A DNA stretch of 64,000 bases from Ligula intestinalis (lineage: Eukaryota; Platyhelminthes; Cestoda; Diphyllobothriidea; Diphyllobothriidae). A program made the translations under genes and the position numbers. The DNA lies in assembly GCA_036362985.1 (NCBI GenBank), contig JAYGXS010000004.1:11886930-11950929 (forward strand), read 5' to 3'. Under the pieces are notes generated by a model that saw only the letters and a list, made by a program, of their open reading frames with translations, was not told the DNA's origin and ran no database searches. Of this stretch, positions 12,310-21,588 are shown in pieces (position 1 is the first letter of the stretch; each line of letters starts with the position of its first letter).

Positions 12310-13990
12310 TGTTAAGATAAATATGCAGTCTTTGCTTGAATGCACATAGACTAGTCAACGGCCGAATATCAATCGGCAAATTATTCCAAAGATAGCTATA
12401 CCTAGAAGGAAAAATAGAGATCGCTTAGAAGTTGAAGAAGCAGGAGGAGGTATAATCAACGTTGAATTTCTTGTGTTGTAAGGGCGAGTAACGGGGGTAA
12501 GGGCAGAAATCTTGGGGAGATTTGAACTATTATTAAGGCGAAACAGGAGACAAAACCTTGCTTCCAGTCTCCTGACCCAAAGAAATTTCAGTTTTCTTAT
12601 CTCACATCTATCTGAGAAGGAAGTATCTGAAAATGCCGGATAGAGGACCCTTTTAGTGAATCTTCTTTGGACACTTTCAATTTTTGAACGGCTAGATTCG
12701 TTCATTAGACCGAAGAATGGACAACAGTATTCGAGAATAGGAAGCACATACATACGATAAAGCCTTAGCTTCATTTCGGGAAGGTCGAAATTATAACAGA
12801 TGAAGCCGCATGTCTGAGCAGTTTTGCTGTAATTCTATCAGCGTGAGGTGAAAGATCTAATTTATTGGTGTAACATAAACCTAGGTCCTTAATGTTAGAA
12901 CATTCAGTCATGGGACATCCTTGAAAAATGATAGGCTGTGGCAGCCTTTCAGGCCACAGGAACTGGCACTAAGAAGGCGAGAATTCCATCTGCTCTACGC
13001 AGATAGAGCGTCCAAATCCGAATGAATGCGTTCTTAGCATCGCTCAGCCATAGAATTATAGAAGGAGTATACACATTTCAAGTCGTCTGCGTATATAAAC
13101 GATTGAGAGTGTTTAACTATTGTTGAACTATCATTTATATAAAGCAAGAACGACAGGGGGCCCAGAACGGTACCTTGAAGGACACCGCTTAAAATAGCGG
13201 TAGGGGAAGAGTATGAGGACCCCACTAAGACCTGTTGTTCTCGATTAGAAAGATATAATCTAATAAAGTCACTTAGAAGACGACAAAATCCTATAGCCTA
13301 TAGTTTGGCTAGTAGTCTCCTATGAGGTACTTTATCAAATGTCTTACTAAGATCAAAATAGATTACCAGCACAGATAAATGATCATTACGAAGAGAAGTG
13401 AGGAGATTAAGAAAAGACATATGACATGTTTCACAAGATTGGTCTGGTAAAAAACCATGCTGAGATATATTTAATATTTGATTGCTTCTGCAAAAATCTG
13501 TAATTTTATTGGCGATTTATTTTTCAAACAGTTTAGCTAGAGAAGGTGTTTAATGAACACCGCGATAATTTTTAATATCAGATCTGGAACCAGATTTAAA
13601 AACTGGAATTACAGTAGAAGTTTTCCAAGAATCAGGAAAAAAACCGTTTTCGAGAAATATTGTAAATAATTTGCTCAGTAAAGGAGGAAAATCTCTTAAT
13701 TGCTTAATAAATGAGTTTGGAATGCAGTCCGTCCCGACTGAATGTGAATTGTTGAGGCGAGCTATTTCTTTATGAATACTTGTAGGTGAGAAATCAATTG
13801 AAGTGAGATTTGCATCACACATCAGCGGTATTTCGGGTGTTGGACAAGTCTCAATTGTAAAGAACTTGGCAAAGAAGGAATTTAACATTTCTGCTTCGGC
13901 CAAATCCTCTGTTACAAAATGATTACTACTATCGAGTATTGTAGGCTGAACAGGGGAGATTTCTTCCCGAAGGACTCTGAAGTTTGATTG
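12310..13990 (-). pseudogene. CR1-like LINE reverse transcriptase remnant (a different family)
   Basis: Minus-strand stretches 13903-13550, 13225-13034 and 12774-12355 together give a truncated reverse transcriptase: HSVGTDCIPNSFIKQL and SWKTSTVIPVFKSGSRSDIKNYRG (fingers), then LSGVLQGTVLGPLSFLLYIND (block B, normally GVPQGS), YADDLKCVYSF (block C intact), and a C-terminal region with YRMYVLPILEYCCPFFG, KIESVQRRFTKR and RPYNTRNS. Stops and frameshifts separate the parts. The sequence differs clearly from the other CR1-like copies, so it represents a separate family. Limits are approximate. Confidence 0.8.
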
Positions 13991-15249
13991 ATTGTTTCAT
14001 CGAAGTTGAAGTCACGTGGGTTTTTGGCAGAATCATGTCCGTGTACTGCTCATGCTCTTTGGTGCCCAATTTGCATAGTAACATGCACACCTTCCAAGCA
14101 TCATCAGCCATTGCAAATTCCACATGAAAGATTTCTTCCTTACGTTTTACGCAAGCGTCAACTGTCACGCGATCAGGCAGCAGTTGCGTCCGCTGACGTA
14201 TACTGCTTCCCAGCGTATTCTGGATCAGGATAATGTAAATTAAGTTTCTTCAAACTGAAAAGGATATCGTCAGAGCCTCTTAGGGATATTAAAGCAAGCA
14301 ATCGTTATAGTATCAAACCAATAAAATTATGTCCCCGAGCGCATATCGACCCGATTGATTGATCCCTATGGTGGCCCCTATCCGACAGCTGGGCTTGGTG
14401 TCGGCTCAATGGAGGCCGCGCAGGCTTACGATCCTTTACGTGTGGCCGGACCGAAAGCGTAGCTTGAGAACATCTTGCCCAGACTGCATGCGTACAAGAC
14501 CGTTAGGATGGCTCCTAGCTGACTGACACTTGAATAGATCGTAGATTTGGTAAAATATTGTTGGTTCAAACTGTCGCCAACTATTGTTTCACCAATTTTC
14601 GCAAATAGGCTTGCCGACTTATAAAAAGTTTCCAAAATCAAATGCCAGGGAAGGCAGAATTTGTTTAAACAGCTATTACTGTGAGAATAACAGCTGTACA
14701 AGGATAGTGCCACGCACCAGCGGCCAGCACTGTATACATGCCAGGTGTATCCGTTAACGTGGTTGTTGTTCTGAAGCTCTGTCTGCGCGAATTCTGCTCT
14801 CTTGTCTGCATAGCAAATTAATAGAGGCGGGGTGTATTGATTAAAACCGAGCGAACGCGCGTTTGAAGAAGCGATTTGATTTATAGCGTAAGAAAGCTTA
14901 ACGCGAAATAAGGTGTTATGTGTAAGTGTAAGTCAAAACAGACAGCGTGGTGGCGATGGGCACTCAGACTACCAAATTATTACCAGTTTTCTACATTCAG
15001 GGTATACCGTCACATCACGCAGAATAGACGATACTAACTTTGAAGGGGGGCTGATCACATCGTGCACCTCTGTCAACCCTGCTTCGTCTTGAACTTCAAT
15101 TATCTATCGAACTTGCGTTTTTTTTTCTCCTGAAAAACACAAAAATAATTATCTAGAGTTCTTTACACTGTCAGTCTGATCGTCTGCTGTACATCTATTT
15201 TGAACTTGCTTCAAACTAGTGAGAAGTAGATAAATACACCTGGTTTTGA
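13991..15249. other. Unassigned sequence
   Basis: No supported gene or repeat on either strand. Confidence 0.35.
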
Positions 15250-15660
15250 AGTCTATGTTTTTGGATGAAATATTCGTCCACAGAAAAAAAGTGGTGCTTC
15301 ATAGTCAAATGGTGCCTCTGCGATGTTATCTACAGGATATCTTCCAAGTATGTCAGGAGCGGTGACGTCACTACGGAGTAATAACTTACCCTCTTTACAT
15401 ATCAATTTCAGTAAATTAAGCAGCTCCACGTAGTAAAATCCGTTCAAGCTGGGAGGCCGGTAGACAGCGCATATGGTAAGCGTCGGCAACTGTCTGATCC
15501 TGAGATTATTTAAAATCTTTATAGGAGGTTACCTCTTACAACAGAAAAGTTCATTAAATATGTAGAGAACTGCACTTCCACCTCTAATATCTATTTCTTT
15601 GGCTAGCCAAGTTTCTGACAATGCAGTTATATGCGGTTTCTGCTCAGAAGGAGCTCATTG
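15250..15660 (-). pseudogene. CR1-like endonuclease fragment
   Basis: The minus-strand translation contains a degraded APE endonuclease: ITALSETWLAKE-like sequence near 15600-15625 in one frame, and LTICAVYRPPSLNG near 15450-15485 in another. The order ETW then YRPP matches the endonuclease of the LINE at 16340-20045 (ITETWLSEQ, then LTLYRPPRRE). It is short and frameshifted, with no reverse transcriptase attached. Confidence 0.6.
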
Positions 15661-15823
15661 AAGATGTTTAAGAGTCTGACAGATGTACAGCAGACACTTG
15701 TGTTCACAGTAGCATCTAAAGCAGACATTTTTTGTTGGCTGAGCTGTCAATATGGCTGCTTTCAAGTGCAGATCATATATTTTCACGTGAATTATTTGCC
15801 CCGCTCTTATCGTTAGGCCTAAA

Positions 15824-15942
15824 CAGTATCAGTATATTGAGGGTATGCAGGAAAAATTCCTTTGAGTGCCCTATTTGTACATATGTGCAGTGATAGCAAA
15901 AAATTTGTTGCTTAGACTGTTGGCGAGGCCAGTTGTCCTGAG
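15824..15942. repeat. 120-bp dispersed repeat, copy 1
   Basis: This segment, from about AACAGTATCAGTATATTGAG to the AGTTGTCCT at its end, recurs almost unchanged in the same orientation at 42898-43018. Only a handful of positions differ, so the duplication is recent compared with most repeats here. No coding potential. Confidence 0.85.
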
Positions 15943-16339
15943 TCATAGGATGAAAATAGGAGCAGACAGTGAAAAAAACTCCTCAGGGATTTTTAGGAGA
16001 AAAACTGTCGCCCTTGTGGAGGTAATGCGTGGGATTTAGGAGAAAAAAGGGGGTTCCCACTGGGGGGGGGGCATTGCAAAGGTTCCCAGGATCATCACCG
16101 TGTGGAAGCCACGTCCTGATTCTTCCTTGCTGATTGCAGAGTCCGCCACGGAACTGGAAAAACAGAGGCATCCGTCCAGATCGTCGACAGTCCGCTTTGG
16201 TTCGAACCAAGGGTGACTGTTTAGACCGGCAGGTCTGGCTGAAAAAATCGCCAGAGTGTAATCACGGTACGCAGATAGCCAAGTAGGGTAGACCGCGGAG
16301 ACCTTCGCATGAGGCTATGCGTGCGAGGGCGTTATAAAT
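15943..16339. other. Unassigned sequence
   Basis: Noncoding as far as I can see. It holds a G-run near 16062-16070 and short direct repeats of TTTAGGAGAAAAA at about 15990 and 16035. Confidence 0.35.
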
Positions 16340-16404
16340 AGCAAAAGTGAATGGATATAAAAACTAATACTACTGAAAAATTGGAAGTAGTATTATTGTT
16401 ATTC

Positions 16405-18257
16405 CGAATTGTCAGTTTCGGTCCATCGTGCACTGCTATTTCGATCCAGTTTTTGCTTAAAACCCTCTAGCGATTCCGACATAACAACGTCCTGAGGAAG
16501 CGCATTCGACGCTCCGACCACCCTTTTTGAAAAGAAGTGTTTCCGGGCGTCCAGCCTGGCCCCTGTCACCTTTAATTTGAGGGGATGACCCCTCAGATTC
16601 GTGGTCGTTGCTAATTCGAAAAAATCCCCTGATATAAGACAGCAGTCTTGAGGTTGAGATTCGACAGCCGTGTTTCATAAGGCTGCGAGCCCTGCCCAAT
16701 AACAAGTTTGGTTGCGCGCCGTTGTACCTTTTCCAGGATGTTGATGTCTTTCCTGGCCCAGGGTCTCCAAGCTTGGATAGCGGATTCTAGGTGCGGTCGT
16801 GCGAAGGTTCCGAAGACTTTTGTAAAGCACTCTTCATTGAAGGTAGAAAAAGCTCGTTTGACGAGGTATAGGATCGACATCGCGGACTTGGCTACCTTTA
16901 TGCAATGCAGGGAGGGTTTAAGCGAGGGTGTGATCCAGACTCCCAAGTCTTTCTGGGCGTTTACTTCCTTCAATGGTATGTCATTCAGTCGGTAAGCCAT
17001 GCCGTTTGAAAAACCGGATTTGCCAACTCGAATGGTGGTGCACTTGCTCTCATTGAACGGTAAGAGCCAGTCCGCTGACCATTTTTGAAGTCGATTTAAA
17101 TTTTCCTGTAAGTTCACTTCGTCAGCCACAGTTCGAATTTCGCTCCAAAGTTTTATATCATCGGCAACCATGGCGATGCCGAAATCCAGTTCGTGGACAC
17201 AGTCGTTGATGTAGATAACAAACAAGATAGGGCCAAGAACGAAGCCTTGGGGAACACCACTCTCAACCTCAACCTTGGCTGACTGTTTGTCGCTGATGTG
17301 GACAGTTTGCGAGCGACCGATTAGGAAGCTTTTTATCCACGTAAGGAGCCTACCCCTTACTCCTATGCGGCTGACTTTATAAAGGAGGCGGTGGTGCGGC
17401 ACGCTATCGAAAGCCTTTTTGAAGTCAATGTAGATAGCATGCACTGAGTTTCCAATATCGACTGCCTCAGTCCACCGTTCTAAACAATAGAGCAAGTTTG
17501 TAACGCAGGACCTACCTCTACGAAAACCATGCTGAGCATCCGATAGCAGATGGATTTTTCCAGGAACTGTATAAGTTGTTGCTTGATAATTTTTTCCATG
17601 ATTTTGCAACAGATTTCAGTAAGGCTGACTGGTCGGTAGTTATTCGCTGAGACCCGTCTTCCCCCTTGTGTAGCGGTATAATCCTCGCGGATTTCCAATC
17701 TACTGGTAGGCATCCGGTTTTGAAGGAGGTTTGGAAGAGCATAGAGAGTGGTTTAGCCAACTCATTGGCGAGCTCCTTCAAAATCTTGGCTGGTACGTTG
17801 TCGGGACCTGGTGACTTAGATTTTTTAAGCTTAAGAGTTCATTAAGAACAGCAGCCTCGGGGAATTTGACAGTCTCAACTACTGTATCCGCTTCGGTGTC
17901 GTCGGTGGGGTGATCGTATGCCGTTTCCTTTGTGAAGACTGATCGGAAAAATTTCGACAGATGATCAGCCTTTGCTTCATCATCTATCAAGTCTCTTCCC
18001 TCAGCGGTTTTTAGCAGGGGTATCGGATCCTTGTTTTTGGTACTCTGCCTGAGATAACTGTAAAAAAGTTTGGGGTTCACTGTGGCCCGGTTTAGCAAGT
18101 CTGCTTCAAAAGCCCGTCTTATTTTGAGAATAAGACCCTTGACCCGGATTCTCTGAGTTTTGTAGGCACTGACAGATGCAGGAGTCCTGTCTGCTAGCAT
18201 TTTTTCCACAGCTTCCGCTTTTTGTTCACTTCTATTTTTAAGGCCTGCGTAAGCCAT
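16405..18257 (-). pseudogene. Linker and reverse transcriptase of the CR1-like LINE
   Basis: Overlapping minus-strand stretches 18257-17778, 17781-17518, 17609-16611 and a final frame to about 16405 cover the linker and reverse transcriptase. Blocks: PLSMLFQTSFKTGCLPVDWK with IIPLHKG, then SDAQHGFRRGRSC, YIDFKKAFDSVPHHRL (block A), ESGVPQGFVLGPILFVIYIND (block B), MVADDIKLW (block C, catalytic Asp pair intact), and KDLGVWITPSLKPSLH. The C-terminal end, in another frame near 16600-16450, carries RGHPLKLKVTGARLDARKHF and GASNALPQDVV. The 332-residue central stretch is uninterrupted. At least two frameshifts (near 17560 and 16650) prevent one continuous product. Confidence 0.85.
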
Positions 18258-19597
18258 CGCGGTCTAGTGTTCACCTTTTTTCGCGAAATTGGACAGTGGT
18301 TGTCGATGTGTCTGTGCAATGTGGTCCAGAACGCTTCCCAGTCCGCAGTTATGTTTCCAGAAAATAGAGTTTCCCAATCGGCGCGCGTGAGTTCGGTCTT
18401 CATTCGATCGAAATCGCCTTGCCAAATATTTCGTCTGGCTGTTGAGGGTCTCTCCGGTATTGAGAATAACGAGTACTCCCATAGCAGTACAACATGGTCG
18501 CTTTTACCTAGTGGTGGGAGACATGACACTTCGTCGATGCTGTCCTGCGATTTCGTGAGAACGAGGTCCAGACAGTTGGACTGTTGGCCATCGCGCATCC
18601 TTGTCGGAAAAGTGACGTGTTGCGTGAGAAATAACTTCAGAGTCATGCTCAGAAGGCAGCTGTCGAAGGTTAGATCGGAGCTATGTGCGCAGGCCGCACC
18701 CCAGTCGATGTTAGGCGCGTTAAAGTCCCCCACAATCAGGATGTCCGATCGTGCAGTAATCTTTTCCAGCTCCTCTAGCAAGGAGGCATCCACTACTGGC
18801 TCTCTTCTCGGTGGTCGGTAGAGTGTCAGTACATCGAGGTTGGGTGCACCTGGTACTTTAATGGACAGCCAGATGGCCTCGGAAGTACACACCAGTTTAT
18901 CCGTTTTGTCTAAAACTGCGAGTCCATTTTTCACGTATTTTGCTACACCACCGCCTTGACGACCTTCTCTGTCTTTTCTGAACAGTTGATAGCCAGGCAT
19001 GGATACCTCGCCATCGGCTACCTGTTCAGACAGCCAAGTTTCTGTTATTGAAACTATATCTGGTGATAACTCAAAGGCATGAATCTTCAGCTCGTCAAGC
19101 TTTGAAAGCATACTCTGTGCATTTGTGTACATGAAAGTTAACTTTCTGTTTGCTCGAGAATTTGTTACAGTCAGGCTCTCCCCGCCCCTTTCCGGGTCGA
19201 CTGTGCGGTTAGCCGGGGAGGAATTTTCCTGGGGGAGAACAGTGGACGCTGGATCACTTGGTTGTTGTAAATAACCAAATGTTTTTCCCCTTCGTTCTGC
19301 CTCTGCATGTTTTTCGATTGGGCTTACTCCTCCCTCTACTGAGCCGACTGTCTGGTTATCCGGAATGGACCAATCCAATGTGAGAACAATGGACGTTGAA
19401 TCACTTGGCTGTTGTAAATAACCAAGTTTTGTTCGCCCTTGCTGGCCCGCTCCCTCTTTTCGGAAACAAGTTGACGACGTTTGTTCCGTTCTGAAGCTGA
19501 GAACTCTTGTTGAAAAAAAAACTCCCGGGTCAGAGTCTTTTATTTTAAAACGCCTAGATAGAATGAGCTTGGCGTCTTGGCTTCTTGTCATGACCAC
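18194..19597 (-). CDS. APE-type endonuclease region of the CR1-like LINE
   Basis: A 467-codon open stretch in which all endonuclease motifs are present: YTNAQSMLSK (Asn), SITETWLSEQ (catalytic Glu), GGGVAKYVKNG, LTLYRPPRRE, LIVGDFNAPNIDWG (Asp-x-Asn) and LGKSDHVVLLW (SDH). This nuclease nicks target DNA to prime reverse transcription. The first 140 residues are Ser/Thr/Pro-rich and hold an internal duplication: GYLQQPSDSTSIVL and GYLQQPSDPASTVL, about 50 residues apart. The frame joins the linker of the reverse transcriptase near 18220 by overlap. It is probably part of one ancestral ORF that began further upstream (towards 20032), so the Met used here is not necessarily the natural start. 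Confidence 0.75.
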   Translation of the reverse strand: MVMTRSQDAKLILSRRFKIKDSDPGVFFSTRVLSFRTEQTSSTCFRKEGAGQQGRTKLGYLQQPSDSTSIVLTLDWSIPDNQTVGSVEGGVSPIEKHAEAERRGKTFGYLQQPSDPASTVLPQENSSPANRTVDPERGGESLTVTNSRANRKLTFMYTNAQSMLSKLDELKIHAFELSPDIVSITETWLSEQVADGEVSMPGYQLFRKDREGRQGGGVAKYVKNGLAVLDKTDKLVCTSEAIWLSIKVPGAPNLDVLTLYRPPRREPVVDASLLEELEKITARSDILIVGDFNAPNIDWGAACAHSSDLTFDSCLLSMTLKLFLTQHVTFPTRMRDGQQSNCLDLVLTKSQDSIDEVSCLPPLGKSDHVVLLWEYSLFSIPERPSTARRNIWQGDFDRMKTELTRADWETLFSGNITADWEAFWTTLHRHIDNHCPISRKKVNTRPRWLTQALKIEVNKKRKLWKKC

Positions 19598-20045
19598 TTA
19601 CAGAGGTCTGGGACATGCAGTTCCAGTTGGGCTCTCAGGCCGTTTGCCAAGGCGGAAGGCCTTTTCGCACTCTAATGGTACATTGGGTCGCAGCATTTTG
19701 TTCATAAGGGCATGGAAGAGCTGGACATCTGCGGAATGCCGGTCCATGGGAGTGGCTGCGGTTGATTCCGTTAATCCTTGTATAATGATGCTGGCTTCTC
19801 ACTTAGTGCCATTTTGCGTGCCTACGACACTGTCGCTTGCTTGCTCGTTAACAGCTCTTGTGCTGCTATTGTGACCATCTTGTGTGCAACCAGACTCTAT
19901 GGTTGATGTGCTGCCCTCGTTTTCTACTGTGGGCTTCAGGCTCGAGCCTGCGACACTGTCACCCACTTTCTGGTTAATAGCAGTACTGGCAGTGGATTCC
20001 GGTAACCAACGACAATGTACTGTGACATTCACAGAATGCTAGGTG

Positions 20046-20217
20046 AGACTTGCTCACAGTGTTTTTTTTAGCGTAGAAATGTATTTTTATACTCCAGAAT
20101 CTGTATTATTTAACCAGGACATTAAAAAATATAAAACCTCTCGTGGCCCTGAAAAACTTCGGTTACGTTTGTTTTAACCGTTACTTTTAACTTTGCGCAC
20201 TCCATTGCACGAGGATT
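20046..20217 (+). promoter_or_regulatory. Presumed promoter and 5' UTR of the eIF4A-like gene
   Basis: This 170-bp gap separates the 5' end of the divergent LINE from the helicase start codon. It is A/T-rich, with ATTTTTATACTCC at about 20090 and AAAAAATATAAAAC at about 20123 as possible TATA-like sites. An in-frame stop (TAA at 20188-20190) lies upstream of the chosen ATG, so translation cannot start further 5' in this frame. A spliced-leader acceptor cannot be excluded. Confidence 0.3.
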
Positions 20218-21588
20218 ATGGGGTATTTTATTGGCACCTTTTATTAATCTATTTTTTGTAGCGAACCTGCTAGTGATGACGGAGAAATAGAAACAAACTA
20301 CCATACAATTGTAGAAAGTTTCGATGATTTGGGTTTGCGCGACGAGGTCTTGCGCGGCATATACCAGTATGGTTATGAACGCCCCTCTGCGATTCAGCAG
20401 CGGGCTATCCTTCCTTGCATTGAAGGCCGGGATGTGATCGCCCAAGCCCAGTCGGGTACCGGAAAAACGGCTACATTTGCCATCAGCATTTTACAAAAAT
20501 TGGATATCTCATTGAACAAGTGTCAAGCACTTGTGCTGGCCCCTACACGTGAATTGGCAAACCAGATTCAATCCGTTAGTACATTTTCAAGACTAGACTC
20601 ACTTTTGAACTCTATAGGTCATTCAAAAGATTGGCTACCTTCTAGGAGCCAAATGTTACGCTTGTATTGGTGGCACTCGCACTACCACTGACCTGATGTC
20701 CCTCTCTGGCGGTCAGCATGTCGTCGTCGGTACACCCGGTCGCGTTTTTGATATGATGAACCGAAATGTCCTAACCACCGACAACATCAAGATGTTTGTC
20801 CTTGATGAGGCCGACGAAATGCTGTCTCGTGGTTTTGCGGCACAGATCCAAAATATCTTCACATTTCTTCCGAGTACTGCACAGGTAATTGCGTCATAGC
20901 TGTTAGGTGATATGCAGATTATCCTTCTTTCTGCTACTATGCCCAGGGAGATTTTTGAAGTTACCAAACAGATGATGAATGATCCCGTGAAGATACTTGT
21001 GAAGAAGGAGGAACTTACTCTGGACGGTATCCGGCAGTTCTACATCAAAGTTCGGAAGGAGGACTTTAAGTTGCCGACACTTTTGGATTTATATAGCCTC
21101 CTCGACATTGGCCAGGTTGTCATTTTCGTGAATACTGTGAAGAAGGCCATCGCACTCGAGGATAAGCTTCGTGATCAAAAGTTCAAGGTCTCTTGTATCG
21201 TAAGTTATTGTATTTCTTTTATTGCTGCTATTCTGTAGCATAGTGATCTCCAACAAGATCAACGCGACAGTGTTATGAATGAGTTCCGCCGCGGTCACTC
21301 GCGTATTCTCCTGAGCACTGATATTTTGGCTCGTGGTATCGATGTCCAGCAAGTTTCCTTGGTCTTGAACTACGATTTGCCTAGCAAGCGCGAAACTTAC
21401 ATTCACAGGTGAGCCTATTCCTTTATTTTCTAGGGCCCTTTAGAATCGGTCGAGGTGGTCGTTTTGGTCGTAAAGGAGTTGCAATTAACTTTGTCACTGA
21501 CGAAGAAATCCCACAACTGAACGAACTAACTACATACTACAACACACAGATTTTGGAGATGCCTGAGGATATTATCGACCTCCTCTAA
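20218..21588 (+). CDS. eIF4A-type DEAD-box RNA helicase, six exons with tiny introns
   Basis: ATP-dependent RNA helicase of the eIF4A group, which unwinds mRNA 5' ends as part of cytoplasmic eIF4F. Proposed exons: 20218-20222, 20262-20574, 20618-20884, 20918-21199, 21239-21408 and 21444-21588, totalling 1182 nt or 393 residues (eIF4A is usually near 400). All joins keep the frame and have GT-AG ends. Motifs in order: [13 protein letters not shown] (Q motif), AQSGTGKT (I), APTRELA (Ia), GG, TPGR (Ib), DEAD (II), SAT (III), FVN (IV), ARGID (V) and HRIGRGGR (VI). [16 protein letters not shown] and [11 protein letters not shown] favour eIF4A1/2 over eIF4A3. Odd points: motif-IV neighbours are divergent ([12 protein letters not shown]), and [11 protein letters not shown] replaces the usual MHGDM-type sequence, which suggests a divergent paralogue. 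The start codon choice rests on splicing logic only; the rest is firm. Confidence 0.9.
20223..20261 (+). other. Intron 1 of the eIF4A-like gene (39 nt, proposed)
   Basis: Donor GTATTT and acceptor TTTTTTGTAG. Splicing joins ATGGG to CGAACCT, giving Met-Gly-Glu-Pro in the helicase frame. This would make the coding part of exon 1 only 5 nt long. The evidence is the conserved frame, the matching size of the other introns and the upstream in-frame stop. Confidence 0.6.
20575..20617 (+). other. Intron 2 of the eIF4A-like gene (43 nt)
   Basis: Donor GTTAGT, acceptor CTATAG. Removal joins NQIQS to [11 protein letters not shown], restoring the conserved sequence between motifs Ia and GG. Confidence 0.9.
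20885..20917 (+). other. Intron 3 of the eIF4A-like gene (33 nt)
   Basis: Donor GTAATT, acceptor TATGCAG. Removal restores [13 protein letters not shown] (motif III). It contains an in-frame stop, so retention would truncate the protein. Confidence 0.9.
21200..21238 (+). other. Intron 4 of the eIF4A-like gene (39 nt)
   Basis: Donor GTAAGT, acceptor TTCTGTAG. Removal joins VSCI to [10 protein letters not shown]. Confidence 0.9.
21409..21443 (+). other. Intron 5 of the eIF4A-like gene (35 nt)
   Basis: Donor GTGAGC, acceptor CCCTTTAG; an alternative TTTCTAG 11 nt upstream would break the frame. Removal restores [15 protein letters not shown] (motif VI), with the Arg codon split AG|A. Confidence 0.9.

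Larger units (their letters stand above)
16340..20045 (-). mobile_element. CR1-like non-LTR retrotransposon, near full length
   Basis: The best preserved LINE in the window. On the minus strand it carries a low-complexity N-terminal region (about 20032-19140), an APE endonuclease (to about 18200), a linker, and a reverse transcriptase to about 16405. The 3' end is a short A/T repeat near 16370-16405 (AATAACAATAATA on the minus strand). Its 5' end lies about 170 bp upstream of the start codon of the divergent eIF4A-like gene, head to head with it. A few frameshifts remain, but both catalytic domains keep their key residues. Confidence 0.9.

Noticed and set aside
16190..16210. B-box GGTTCGAACC as a tRNA gene
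   Set aside because: No matching A box at the right distance on either strand.
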